A stretch of 64,000 bases of DNA from Megalopta genalis. Lineage: Eukaryota > Arthropoda > Insecta > Hymenoptera > Halictidae. The DNA is taken from positions 124,001 to 188,000 of the forward strand of contig NW_027476495.1 of assembly GCF_051020955.1 (NCBI RefSeq). Reading direction: 5' to 3'. Made by a program: the position numbers and the translations under genes. Below the pieces are notes generated by a model. That model worked only from the letters and a program-made list of their open reading frames with translations. It was not told where the DNA came from and made no database searches. Numbering within the stretch: position 1 is the first letter of the stretch; the number at the start of each line of letters is the position of its first letter. Shown here piece by piece: positions 11,820-25,863 of the stretch.

Positions 11820-14130
11820 CATGTATATCACAAGTATTTGCAGCTAAACTATTTGTTACGCATGGATTCGAAGATCAGCCTTCTACTTCGCATTGATTTG
11901 ATGCTAAATCATGTGTTTCGAATGGATTTGAAGCTAACTCGTTTGTTTCGCATGCTGTTGAAGCTAAATCATGTATATCACAAGTATTTGAAGCTAAACC
12001 ATTTGTATCTCATGGGATCGAAGATAAGCCTCCTACTTCGCATTGATTTGAAGCTAAATCATGTGTTTCGCATGGATTTGAAGCTAACTCGTTTTTTCGC
12101 ATGCTGTTGAAGCTAAATCATGTATATCACAAGTATTTGTAGCTATATCATACGTTTCGCATGGATTCCAAGACAACCCTTCTAATTCGCATTGATTTGA
12201 AGCTAAATCATGTGTTTCGCATGGATTTAAAGCTAACTCGTTTGTTTCGCATGCAGTTGAAGCTGAATCATGTATATCACAAGTATTTGAAGCTAAACTA
12301 TTCGTTTCGCATGGATTCGAAGATAAGTCTTCCACTTCGCATTGATTTGATGCTAAATCATGTGTTTCGCAAGGATTTAAAGCTAACTCGTTTGTTTCGC
12401 ATGATGCTGAAGCTAACTCAAGTGTATCAAAAGTATTTGAAGCTAAACCATTTGCTTCGCATGGATTCGAAGATAAGCCTTCTACTTCGCATTGATTTTA
12501 ATCTAAATCATGTGTTTCGCATGGATTTAAAGCTAACTCGTTTGTTTCGCATGCAGTTGAAGCTAAATCATGTATATCACAAGTATTTGAAGCTAAACCA
12601 TTTGCTTCGCATGGATTCGAAGATCAGCCTTCTACTTCGCATTGATTTGATGCTAAATCATGTGTTTCGCATGGATTTGAAGCTAACTCGTTTGTTCCGC
12701 ATGCTGTTGAAGCTAAATCATGTATACCACAAGTATTTGAAGCTATATCATACGTTTCGCATGGATTCCAAGATAACCCTTCTAATTCGCATTGATTTGA
12801 AGCTAAATCATGCGTTTCGCTCGGTTTTGAAGCTAAATCATGCATATCACAAGTATTTGAAGCTAAACCATTTGCTTCGCATGGATTCGAAGATCAGCCT
12901 TCTACTTCGCATTGATTTGATGCTAAATCATGTGTTTCGCATGGATTTGAAGCTAACTCGTTTGTTTCGCATGCTGTTGAAGCTAAATCATGTATATCAC
13001 AAGTATTTGAAGCTATATCATACGTTCCGCATGCATTCCAAGATAACCCTTCTAACTCGCATTGATTTGAAGATAAATCATGTGTTTCGCTTGGATTTGA
13101 ATATAACTCGTTTGTTTCGCATGCTGTTGAAGCTAAATCAAGTGTATCAAAAGTATTTGAAGCTAAACCATTTGCTTCGCATGGATTCGAAGATCAGCCT
13201 TCTACTTCGCATTGATTTGAAGCTAAATCATGTGTTCCGCATGGATTTTAAGCTAACTCGTTTGTATCGCATGCAGTTGAAGCTAAATCATGTATATCAC
13301 AAGTATTTGAAGCTAAACCATTTGTTTCGCATGGATTCGAAGATAAGCCTTCTACTTCGCATTGATTTTAATCTAAATCATGTGTTTCGCATGGATTTGA
13401 AGCTAACTCGTTTGTTTCGCATGCTGTTGAAGCTAAATCATGTATATCACAAGTATTTGAAGCTATATCATACGTTTCGCATGGATTCCAAGATAACCCT
13501 TCTAATTCGCATTGATTTGAATCTAAATCATGTGTTTCGCATGGATTTGAAGCTAACTCGTTTGTTTCGCATGCTGTTGATGCTAAATCATGTATATCAC
13601 AAGTATTTGCAGCTAAACTATTTGTTACGCATGGATTCGAAGATCAGCCTTCTACTTCGCATTGATTTGATGCTAAATCATGTGTTTCGAATGGATTTGA
13701 AGCTAACTCGTTTGTTTCGCATGCTGTTGAAGCTAAATCATGTATATCACAAGTATTTGAAGCTAAACCATTTGTATCGCATGGGATCGAAGATAAGCCT
13801 CCTACTTCGCATTGATTTGAAGCTAAATCATGTGTTTCGCATGGATTTGAAGCTAACTCGTTTTTTCGCATGCTGTTGAAGCTAAATCATGTATATCACA
13901 AGTATTTGTAGCTATATCATACGTTTCGCATGGATTCCAAGACAACCCTTCTAATTCGCATTGATTTGAAGCTAAATCATGTGTGTCGCATGGATTTAAA
14001 GCTAACTCGTTTGTTTCGCATGCAGTTGAAGCTGAATCATGTATATCACAAGTATTTGAAGCTAAACTATTCGTTTCGCATGGATTCGAAGATAAGCCTT
14101 CCACTTCGCATTGATTTGATGCTAAATCAT
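11820..14130. repeat. Module repeated at 1,769 bp, with a T-run deletion
   Basis: About 560 bp (11,800-12,360) recurs at 13,570-14,130. It contains AAACTATTTGTTACGC, a CGAATGGATTTG variant of M4, and the 1-bp shortened T run GTTTTTTCGCATGCTG (near 12,091 and 13,860). Related copies of this module lie near 16,300-16,830 and 18,400-18,930. The shortened T run shifts both reading frames. Confidence 0.75.
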
Positions 14131-15190
14131 GTGTTCCGCATGGATTTTAAGCTAACTCGTTTGTTTCGCATGCAGTTGAAGCTAAATCATGTATATCACA
14201 AGTATTTGAAGCTAAACCATTTGCTTTGCATGGATTCGAAGATCAGCCTTCTACTTCGCATTGATTTGAAGCTAAATCATGTGTTCCGCATGGATTTTAA
14301 GCTTACTCGTTTGTGTCGCATGCAGTTGAAGCTAAATCATGTATATCACAAGTATTTGAAGCTAAATCATTTGTTTCGCATGGATTCGACGATAAGCCTT
14401 CTACTTCGCATTGATTTTAATCTAAATCATGTGTTTCGCATGGATTTGAATCTAACTCGTTTGTTTCGGATGCTGTTGAAGCTAAATCATGTATATCACA
14501 AGTATTTGAAGCTAAACCATTTGCTTCGCATGGATTCGAAGATCAGCCTTCTACTTCGCATTGATTTGATGCTAAATCATGTGTTTCGCATGGATTTGAA
14601 GCTAACTCGTTTGTTTCGCATGCTGTAGAAGCTAAATCATATATATCACAAGTATTTGAAGCTAAACCATTTGTTTCGCATTTAATCGATGCTAAGCCTT
14701 CTACTTCGCATTGATTTGAGGCTAAATCATGTGTTTCGCTTGGTTTTAAAGCTAACTCGTTTTTTTCGCATGCAGTTGTAGCTAAATCATGTATATCACA
14801 AGTATTTGAAGCTAAACCATTTGTTTCGCATCGATTCGAAGATAAGCCTTCTACTTCGCATTGATTTTAATCTAAATCATGTGTTTCGCATGGATTTAAA
14901 GCTAACTCGTTTGTTTCGCATGCAGTTGAAGCTGAATCATGTATATCACAAGTATTTGAAGCTAAACTATTCGTTTCGCATGGATTCGAAGATAAGTCTT
15001 CCACTTCGCATTGATTTGATGCAAAATCATGTGTTTCGCAAGGATTTGAAGCTAACTCGTTTGTTTCGCATGCTGTTGAAGCTAACTCAAGTGTATCAAA
15101 AGTATTTGAAGCTAAACCATTTGCTTCGCATGGATTCGAAGATCAGCCTTCTACTTCGCATTGATTTGAAGCTAAATCATGTGTTCCGCA

Positions 15191-15792
15191 TGGATTTTAA
15201 GCTAACTGGTTTGTTTCGCATGCAGTTGAAGCTGAATCATGTATATTACAAAGTATTTGAAGCTAAACTATTCGTTTCGCATGGATTCGAAGATAAGCCT
15301 TCCACTTCGCATTGATTTGATGCTAAATCATGTGTTTCGCATGGATTTGAAGCTAACTCGTCTGTTTCGCATGCTGTTGAAGCTAAATCATGTATACCAC
15401 AAGTATTTGAAGCTATATCATACGTTTCGCATGCATTCCAAGATAACCCTTCTAACTCGCATTGATTTGAAGATAAATCATGTGTTTCGCTTGGATTTTA
15501 AGCTAACTGGTTTGTTTCGCATGCAGTTGAAGCTGAATCATGTATATTACAAAGTATTTGAAGCTAAACTATTCGTTTCGCATGGATTCGAAGATAAGCC
15601 TTCCACTTCGCATTGATTTGATGCTAAATCATGTGTTTCGCATGGATTTGAAGCTAACTCGTCTGTTTCGCATGCTGTTGAAGCTAAATCATGTATACCA
15701 CAAGTATTTGAAGCTATATCATACGTTTCGCATGCATTCCAAGATAACCCTTCTAACTCGCATTGATTTGAAGATAAATCATGTGTTTCGCT
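15191..15792. repeat. Near-perfect 301-bp tandem duplication
   Basis: Bases 15,191-15,491 are repeated as 15,492-15,792, a 301-bp step (10 monomers plus one inserted base in TATATTACAAAG). Both copies share the unusual ACTGGTTTG substitution, the inserted base and the GTCTGTTTCG variant. The right copy returns to GGATTTGAAGC, which fixes the boundary to a few bases. A third occurrence of the TATATTACAAAG marker lies near 17,643, at the start of the 2,100-bp duplicate. Confidence 0.92.
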
Positions 15793-18700
15793 TGGATTTG
15801 AAGCTAACTCGTTTGTTTCGCATGCTGTTGAAGCTAAATCAAGTGTATCAAAAGTATTTGAAGCTAAACCATTTGCTTCGCATGGATTCGAAGATCAGCC
15901 TTCTACTTCGCATTGATTTGAAGCTAAATCATGTGTTCCGCATGGATTTTAAGCTAACTCGTTTGTATCGCATGCAGTTGAAGCCAAATCATGTATATCA
16001 CAAGTATTTGAAGCTAAACCATTTGTTTCGCATGGATTCGAAGATAAGCCTTCTACTTCGCATTGACTTTAATCTAAATCATGTGTTTCGCATGGATTTG
16101 AAGCTAACTCGTTTGTTTCGCATGCTGTTGAAGCTAAATCATGTATATCACAAGTATTTGAAGCTATATCATACGTTTCGCATGGATTCCAAGATAACCC
16201 TTCTAATTCGCATTGATTTGAATCTAAATCATGTGTTTCGCATGGATTTGAAGCTAACTCGTTTGTTTCGCATGCTGTTGAAGCTAAATCATGTATATCA
16301 CAAGTATTTGCAGCTAAACTATTTGTTACGCATGGATTCGAAGATCAGCCTTCTACTTCGCATTGATTTGATGCTAAATCATGTGTTTCGAATGGATTTG
16401 AAGCTAACTCGTTTGTTTCGCATGCTGTTGAAGCTAAATCATGTATATCACAAGTATTTGAAGCTAAACCATTTGTATCGCATGGGATCGAAGATAAGCC
16501 TCGTACTTCGCATTGATTTGAAGCTAAATCATGTGTTTCGCATGGATTTGAAGCTAACTCGTTTTTTCGCATGCTGTTGAAGCTAAATCATGTGTATCAC
16601 AAGTATTTGTAGCTATATCATACGTTTCGCATGGATTCCAAGACAACCCTTCTAATTCGCATTGATTTGAAGCTAAATCATGTGTTTCGCATGGATTTAA
16701 AGCTAACTCGTTTGTTTCGCATGCAGTTGAAGCTGAATCATGTATATCACAAGTATTTGAAGCTAAACTATTCGTTTCGCATGGATTCGAAGATAAGTCT
16801 TCCACTTCGCATTGATTTGATGCTAAATCATGTGTTTCGCAAGGATTTGAAGCTAACTCGTTTGTTTCGCATGATGCTGAAGCTAACTAAAGTGTATCAA
16901 AAGTATTTGAAGCTAAACCATTTGCTTCGCATGGATTCGAAGATAAGCCTTCTACTTCGCATTGATTTTAATCTAAATCATGTGTTTCGCATGGATTTAA
17001 AGCTAACTCATTTGTTTCGCATGCAGTTGAAGCTGAATCATGTATATCACAAGTATTTGGAGCTAAACTATTCGTTTCGCATGGATTCGAAGATAAGCCT
17101 TCCACTTCGCATTGATTTGATGCTAAATCATGTGTTCCGCATGGATTTTAAGCTAACTCGTTTGTTTCGCATGCAGTTGAAGCTAAATCATGTATATCAC
17201 AAGTATTTGAAGCTAAACCATTTGTTTCGCATCGATTCGAAGATAAGCCTTCTACTTCGCATTGATTTTAATCTAAATCATGTGTTTCGCATGGATTTAA
17301 AGCTAACTCGTTTGTTTCGCATGCAGTTGAAGCTGAATCATGTATATCACAAGTATTTGAAGCTAAACTATTCGTTTCGCATGGATTCGAAGATAAGTCT
17401 TCCACTTCGCATTGATTTGATGCAAAATCATGTGTTTCGCAAGGATTTGAAGCTAACTCGTTTGTTTCGCATGCTGTTGAATCTAACTCAAGTGTATCAA
17501 AAGTATTTGAAGCTAAACCATTTGCTTCGCATGGATTCGAAGATCAGCCTTCTACTTCGCATTGATTTGAAGCTAAATCATGTGTTCCGCATGGATTTTA
17601 AGCTAACTGGTTTGTTTCGCATGCAGTTGAAGCTGAATCATGTATATTACAAAGTATTTGAAGCTAAACTATTCGTTTCGCATGGATTCGAAGATAAGCC
17701 TTCCACTTCGCATTGATTTGATGCTAAATCATGTGTTTCGCATGGATTTGAAGCTAACTCGTCTGTTTCGCATGCTGTTGAAGCTAAATCATGTATACCA
17801 CAAGTATTTGAAGCTATATCATACGTTTCGCATGAATTCCAAGATAACCCTTCTAATTCGCATTGATTTGAAGATAAATCATGTGTTTCGCTTGGATTTG
17901 AAGCTAACTCGTTTGTTTCGCATGCTGTTGAAGCTAAATCAAGTGTATCAAAAGTATTTGAAGCTAAACCATTTGCTTCGCATGGATTCGAAGATCAGCC
18001 TTCTACTTCGCATTGATTTGAAGCTAAATCATGTGTTCCGCATGGATTTTAAGCTAACTCGTTTGTATCGCATGCAGTTGAAGCTAAATCATGTATATCA
18101 CAAGTATTTGAAGCTAAACCATTTGTTTCGCATGGATTCGAAGATAAGCCTTCTACTTCGCATTGATTTTAATCTAAATCATGTGTTTCGCATGGATTTG
18201 AAGCTAACTCGTTTGTTTCGCATGCTGTTGAAGCTAAATCATGTATATCACAAGTATTTGAAGCTATATCATACGTTTCGCATGGATTCCAAGATAACCC
18301 TTCTAATTCGCATTGATTTGAATCTAAATCATGTGTTTCGCATGGATTTGAAGCTAACTCGTTTGTTTCGCATGCTGTTGAAGCTAAATCATGTATATCA
18401 CAAGTATTTGCAGCTAAACCATTTGTTACGCATGGATTCGAAGATCAGCCTTCTACTTCGCATTGATTTGATGCTAAATCATGTGTTTCGAATGGATTTG
18501 AAGCTAACTCGATTGTTTCGCATGCTGTTGAAGCTAAATCATGTATATCACAAGTATTTGAAGCTAAACCATTTGTATCGCATGGGATCGAAGATAAGCC
18601 TCCTACTTCGCATTGATTTGAAGCTAAATCATGTGTTTCGCATGGATTTGAAGCTAACTCGATTTTTCGCATGCTGTTGAAGCTAAATCATGTATATAAC

Positions 18701-19350
18701 AAGTATTTGTAGCTATATCATACGTTTCGCATGGATTCCAAGACAACCCGTCTAATTCGCATTGATTTGAAGCTAAATCATGTGTTTCGCATGGATTTAA
18801 AGCTAACTCGTTTGTTTCGCATGCAGTTGAAGCTGAATCATGTATATCACAAGTATTTGAAGCTAAACTATACGTTTCGCATGGATTCGAAGATAAGTCT
18901 TCCACTTCGCATTGATTTGATGCTAAATCATGTGTTTCGCAAGGATTTGAAGCTAACTCGTTTGTTTCGCATGATGTTGAAGCTAACTCAAGTGTATCAA
19001 AAGTATTTGAAGCTAAACCATTTGCTTCGCATGGATTCGAAGCTAAACCATTTGCTTCGCATGGATTCGAAGATAAGCCTTCTACTTCGCATTGATTTTA
19101 ATCTAAATCATGTGTTTCGCATGGATTTAAAGCTAACTCGTTTGTTTCGCATGCAGTTGAAGCTGAATCATGTATATCACAAGTATTTGAAGCTAAACTA
19201 TTCGTTTCGCATGGATTCGAAGATAAGCCTTCCACTTCGCATTGATTTGATGCTAAATCATGTGTTCCGCATGGATTTTAAGCTAACTCGTTTGTTTCGC
19301 ATGCAGTTGAAGCAAAATCATGTATATCACAAGTATTTGAAGCTAAACCA
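15492..19350. repeat. 2,100-bp tandem duplication
   Basis: Bases from 15,492 to about 17,220 match 17,592 onward at an offset of 2,100 bp, which is 14 complete 150-bp HORs. The match runs to about 19,350, with the offset rising to 2,130 after an extra 30-bp monomer at 19,041-19,070. Shared markers are TATATTACAAAG, GTCTGTTTCG, CGAATGG and the short T run (GTTTTTTCGC near 16,561; GATTTTTCGC near 18,661). Confidence 0.88.
19011..19070. repeat. Doubled M2 monomer (30-bp unit duplication)
   Basis: The 30-bp M2 unit containing CCATTTGCTTCGCATGGA occurs twice in a row (19,011-19,040 and 19,041-19,070), giving a local 180-bp HOR. The same doubling was carried by later amplification to eleven more places, near 24,020, 27,205, 34,905, 36,675, 43,745, 44,920, 46,685, 51,060, 53,040, 55,320 and 61,440. 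It is a good lineage marker for blocks derived from one ancestor. Confidence 0.9.
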
Positions 19351-22300
19351 TTTGCTTCGCATGGATTCGAAGATCAGCCTTCTACTTCGCATTGATTTGA
19401 TGCTAAATCATGTGTTTCGCATGGATTTGAAGCTAACTCGTCTGTTTCGCATGCTGTTGAAGCTAAATCATGTATATCACAAGTATTTGAAGCTATATCA
19501 TACGTTTCGCATGCATTCCAAGATAACCCTTCTAATTCGCATTGATTTGAAGATAAATCATGTGTTTCGCTTGGATTTGAAGCTAACTCGTTTGTTTCGC
19601 ATGCTGTTGAAGCTAAATCAAGTGTATCAAAAGTATTGAAGCTAAACCATTTGCTTCGCATGGATTCGAAGATCAGCCTTCTACTTCGCATTGATTTGAA
19701 GCTAAATCATGTGTTCCGCATGGATTTTAAGCTAACTCGTTTGTATCGCATGCAGTTGAAGCTAAATCATGTATTTTACAAGTATTTGTAGCTAAACCAT
19801 TTGTTTCGCATGGATTCGAAGATAAGCCTTCTACTTCGCATTGATTTTAATCTAAATCACGTGTTTCGCAAGGATTTGAAGCTAACTCGTTTGTTTCGGA
19901 TGCTGTTGAAGGTAAATCATGTATATCACACGTATTTGAAGCTATATCATTTGTTTCGCATGGATTCGAAGATAACCCTTCTATTTCGCATTGATTTGAG
20001 GCTAAATCAGGTGTTTCGCTTGGATTTGAAGCTAACTCGTTTTTTTCGCTAGTAGTTGAAGCTAAATCATGCATATCACAAGTATTTGAAGCTAAACCAT
20101 TTGGTTCGCATTTATTCGAAGCTAAGCCATATACTTCGCATTTATTTGGGGCTAAATCTTGAGTTTCGCTAGGTTTTGAAGCTAACTCGTTTTTTTCGCA
20201 TGCTGTTGTAGCTAAATCATGTATATCACAAGTATTTGAAGCTAAACCATTTGTTTCGCATGGATTCGAAGATAAGCCTTCTACTTCGCATTGATTTTAA
20301 TCTAAATCATGTGTTCGCATGGATTTGAAGCTAACTCGTTTGTTTCGGATGCAGTTGAAGCTGAATCATGTATATCACAAGTATTTGAAGCTAAACTATT
20401 CGTTTCGCATGGATTCGAAGATAAGCCTTCCACTTCTCATTGATTTGAAGATAAATCATGTGTTTCGCTTGGATTTGAATATAACTCATTTGTTTCGCAT
20501 GCTGTTGAAGCTCAATCATCTATATCACAAGTATTTGAAGCTAAACCATTTGTATCGCATGGGATCGAAGATAAGCCTCCTACTCCGCATTGATTTGAAG
20601 CTAAATCATGTGTTTCGCATGGATTTGAAGCTAACTCGTTTGTTTCGCATGCTGTTGAAGCTAAATCATATATATCACAAGTATTTGAAGCTAAACCATT
20701 TGTTTCGCATTTATTCGAAGCTAAGCCTTCTACTTCGCATTGATTTGAGGCTAAATCATGTGTTTCGCTTGGTTTTGAAGCTAACTCGTTTTTTCGCATG
20801 CAGTTGTAGCTAAATCATGTATATCACAAGCATTTGAAGCTAAACCATTTGTTTCGCATGGATTCGAAGATAAGCCTTCTACTTCGCATTGATTTTAATC
20901 TAAATCATGTGTTTCGCATGGATTAAAGCTAACTCGTTTGTTTCGCATGCAGTTGAAGCTGAATCATGTATATCACAAGTATTTGAAGCTAAACTATTCG
21001 TTTCGCATGGATTCGAAGATAAGCCTTCCACATCGCATTGATTTGATGCTAAATCATGTGTTTCGCATGGATTTGAAGCTAACTCGTTTGTTTCGCATGG
21101 TGTTGAAGCTAAATCAAGTGTATCAAAAGTATTTGAAGCTAAACCATTTGCTTCGCATGGATTCGAAGATCAGCTTTCTACTTCGCATTGATTTGAAGCT
21201 AAATCATGTGTTCCGCATGGATTTTAAGCTAACTCGTTTGTTTCGCATGCAGTTGAAGCTAAATCATGTATATCACAAGGATTTGAAGCTAAACCATTTG
21301 TTTCGCATGTATTCGAAGATAAGCCTTCTACTTCGCATTGATTTTAATCTAAATCATGTGTTTCGCATGGATTAGCAGCTAACTCGTTTGTTTCGCATGC
21401 AGTTGAAGCTAAATCATGTATATCACAAGTATTTGCAGCTAAACCATTTGTTACGCATGGATTCGAAGATCAGCCTTCTACTTCGCATTGATTTGATGCT
21501 AAATCATGTGTTTCGCATGGATTTGAAGATAACTCGTCTGTTTCGCATGCTGTTGAAGCTAAATCATGTATATCACAAGTATTTGAAGCTAAACCATTTG
21601 TATCGCATAGGATCGAAGGTAAGCCTCCTACTTCGCATTCATTTGAAGCTAAATCATGTGTTTCGCATGGATTTGAAGCTATCTCGTTCGTTTCGCATGC
21701 TGTTGAAGCTAAATCATATATATCACAAGTATTTGAAGCTAAACCATTTGTTTCGCATTTATTCGAAGCTAAGCCTTCTACTTCGCATTGATTTGAGGCT
21801 AAATCATGTGTTTCGCTTGGTTTTGAAGCTAACTCGTTTTTTTCGCATGCTGTTGAAGCTAACTCATGTATATCACAAGTATTTGAAGCTATATCATACG
21901 TTTCACATGGATTCCAAGACAACCCTTCTAATTCGCATTCATTTGAAGCTAAATCATGTGTTTCGCATGGATTTGAAGCTAACTCGTTTGTTTCGCATGC
22001 TGTTGAAGCTAAATCATGTATATCACAAGTATTTGAAGTTAAACCATTTGTTACGCATGGATCCGAAGATCAGCCTTCTACTTCGCATTGATTTGAAGCT
22101 AAATCATGTGTTCCGCATGGATTTTAAGCTAACACGTTTGTTTCGCATGCAGTTGAAGCTAAATCATGTATATCACAAGTATTTGAAGCTAAACCATTTG
22201 TTTCGCATGGATTCGAAGATAAGCCTTCTACTTCGCATTGATTTTAATCTAAATCATGTGTTTCGCATGGATTTGAAGCTAACTCGTTTGTTTCGCATGC

Positions 22301-22354
22301 AGTTGAAGCTGAATCATGTACATCACAAGTATTAGAAGCTAAACTATTCGTTTC

Positions 22355-23734
22355 GGATGGATTCGATGTTAACTCGTTTGTTTCGCATGCAGTTGAAGCT
22401 AAATCACGTATATCACAATTATTTGCAGCTAAACCATTTGTTACGCATGGATTCGAAGATCAGCCTTCTACTTCGCATTAATTTGAAGCTAAATCATGTG
22501 TTTCGCATGGATTTTAAGCTAACTCGTTTGTTTCGCATGCAGTTGAAGCTAAATCACGTATATCACAAGTATTTGCAGCTAAACCATTTGTTTCGCATCG
22601 ATACGAAGATACCCCTTCTAATTCGCATTGATTTGATGCTAAATCATGTGTTTCGCATGGATTTGAAGCTAACTCGTTTGTTTCGCATGCTGTTGAAGCT
22701 AAATCATGTATATCACAAGTATTTGAAGTTAAACCATTTGTTACGCATGGATCCGAAGATCAGCCTTCTACTTCGCATTGATTTGAAGCTAAATCATGTG
22801 TTCCGCATGGATTTTAAGCTAACACGTTTGTTTCGCATGCAGTTGAAGCTCAATCATGTATATCACAAGTATTTGAAGCTAAACCATTTGTTTCGCATGG
22901 ATTCGAAGATAAGCCTTCTACTTCGCATTGATTTTAATCTAAATCATGTGTTTCGCATGGATTTGAAGCTAACTCGTTTGTTTCGCATGCAGTTGAAGCT
23001 GAATCATGTACATCACAAGTATTAGAAGCTAAACTATTCGTTTCGGATGGATTCGAAGTTAACTCGTTTGTTTCGCATGCAGTTGAAGCTAAATCACGTA
23101 TATCACAATTATTTGCAGCTAAACCATTTGTTACGCATGGATTCGAAGATCAGCCTTCTACTTCGCATTGATTTGAAGCTAAATCATGTGTTTCGCATGG
23201 ATTTTAAGCTAACTCGTTTGTTTCGCATGCAGTTGAAGCTAAATCACGTATATCACAAGTATTTGCAGCTAAACCATTTGTTTCGCATCGATACGAAGAT
23301 ACCCCTCCTAATTCGCATTGATTTGATGCTAAATCATGTGTTTCGCATGGATTTGAAGCTAACTCGTTTGTTTCGCATGCAGTTGAAGCTGAATCATGTA
23401 TATCACAAGTAATTGAAGCTAAACTATTCGTTTCGCATGGATTCGAAGATAACCCTTCTTCTTCGCAATGATTTGAAGCTAGATCATGTGTTTCGCATGG
23501 ATTTGAATCTAACTCGTTTATTTCGCATGCTGTTGAAGCTAAATCATGTATATCACACGTATATGAATCTAATCCATTTGTTTCGCATGGATTCGTAGAT
23601 AATCCATCTATTTCGCATTGATTTGAAGCTAAATCATGTGTTTCGCATGGATTTGAATCTAACTCGTTCATTTCGCATGCTGTTGAAGCTAAATCATGTA
23701 TATCACAAGTATATGAAGCTAAACCATTTGTTTC
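22355..23734. repeat. 690-bp HOR pair with hybrid M2/M5 junction
   Basis: A junction in which M2 runs straight into M5, skipping M3 and M4 (GGATGGATTCGAAGTTAACTC or its GATGTT form), starts near 22,355 and again at 23,045. The two are 690 bp (23 monomers) apart. The junction is consistent with out-of-register exchange between monomers. The same junction marks the 29.6-35.7 kb block and single places near 43,944, 45,713, 57,468 and 62,508. Confidence 0.85.
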
Positions 23735-25863
23735 GCATGGATTCGAAGATAAGCCTTCCACTTCGCATTGATTTGAAGCTAAATCATGTGTTTCGCATGG
23801 ATTTAAAGCTAACTCGTTTGTTTCGCATGCAGTTGAAGCTGAATCATGTATATCACAAGTATTTGAAGATAACTATACGTTTCGCATGGATTCGAAGATA
23901 TGTCTTCCACTTCGCATTGATTTGATGCTAAATCATGTGTTTCGCAAGGATTTGAAGCTAACTCGTTTGTTTCGCATGATGTTGAAGCTAACTCAAGTGT
24001 ATCAAAAGTATTTGAAGCTAAACCATTTGCTTCGCATGGATTCGAAGCTAAACCATTTGCTTCGCATGGATTCGAAGATAAGCCTTCTACTTCGCATTGA
24101 TTTTAATCTAAATCATGTGTTTCGTATGGATTTAAAGCTAACTCGTTTGTTTCGCATGCAGTTGAAGCTGAATCATGTATATCACAAGTATTTGAAGCTA
24201 AACTATTCGTTTCGCATGGATTCGAAGATAAGCCTTCCACTTCGCATTGATTTGATGCTAAATCATGTGTTTCGCATGGATTTTAAGCTAACTCGTTTGT
24301 TTCGCATGCAGTTGAAGCTAAATCATGTATATCACAAGTATTTGAAGCTAAACCATTTGCTTCGCATGGATTCGAAGATCAGCCTTCTACTTCGCATTGA
24401 TTTGATGCTCAATCATGTGTTTCGCATGGATTTGAAGCTAACTCGTCTGTTTCGCATGCTGTTGAAGCTAAATCATGTATATCACAAGTATTTGAAGCTA
24501 TATCATACGTTTCGCATGCATTCCAAGATAACCCTTCTAATTCGCATTGATTTGAAGATAAATCATGTGTTTCGCTTGGATTTGAAGCTAACTCGTTTGT
24601 TTCGCATGCTGTTGAAGCTAAATCAAGTGTATCAAAAGTATTTGAAGCTAAACCATTTGCTTCGCATGGATTCGAAGATAAGCCTTCTACTTCGCATTGA
24701 TTTTAATCTAAATCATGTGTTTCGCATGGATTAGCAGCTAACTCGTTTGTTTCGCATGCAGTTGAAGCTAAATCATGTATATCACAAGTATTTGCAGCTA
24801 AACCATTTGTTACGCATGGATTCGAAGATCAGCCTTCTTCTTCGCATTGATTTGATGCTAAATCATGTGTTTCGCATGGATTTGAAGATAACTCGTTTGT
24901 TTCGCATGCTGTTGAAGCTAAATCATGTATATCACAAGTATTTGAAGCTAAACCATTTGTATCGCATAGGATCGAAGGTAAGCCTCCTACTTCGCATTGA
25001 TTTGAAGCTAAATCATGTGTTTCGGATGGATTTGAAGCTAACTCGTTTTTTCGCATGCTGTTGAAGCTAAATCATGTATATCACAAGTATTTGAAGCTAA
25101 ACTATTCGTTTCGCATGGATTCGAAGATAAGCCTTCCACATCGCATTGATTTGATGCTAAATCATGTGTTTCGCATGGATTTGAAGCTAACTCGTTTGTT
25201 TCGCATGCTGTTGAAGCTAAATCAAGTGTATCAAAAGTATTTGAAGCTAAACCATTTGCTTCGCATGGATTCGAAGATCAGCTTTCTACTTCGCATTGAT
25301 TTGAAGCTAAATCATGTGTTCGGCATGGATTTTAAGCTAACTCGTTTGTTTCGCATGCAGTTGAAGCTAAATCATGTATATCACAAGGATTTGAAGCTAA
25401 ACCATTTGTTTCGCATGGATTCGAGAATAAGCCTTCTACTTCGCATTGATTTTAATCTAAATCATGTGTTTCGCATGGATTAGCAGCTAACTCGTTTGTT
25501 TCGCATGCAGTTGAAGCTAAATCATGTATATCACAAGTATTTGCAGCTAAACCATTTGTTACGCATGGATTCGAAGATCAGCCTTCTTCTTCGCATTGAT
25601 TTGATGCTAAATCATGTGTTTCGCATGGATTTGAAGATAACTCGTTTGTTTCGCATGCTGTTGAAGCTAAATCATGTATATCACAAGTATTTGAAGCTAA
25701 ACCATTTGTATCGCATAGGATCGAAGGTAAGCCTCCTACTTCGCATTGATTTGAAGCTAAATCATGTGTTTCGCATGGATTTGAAGCTAACTCGTTTTTT
25801 CGCATGCTGTTGAAGCTAAATCATGTATATCACAAGTATTTGTAGCTATATCATACGTTTCGT

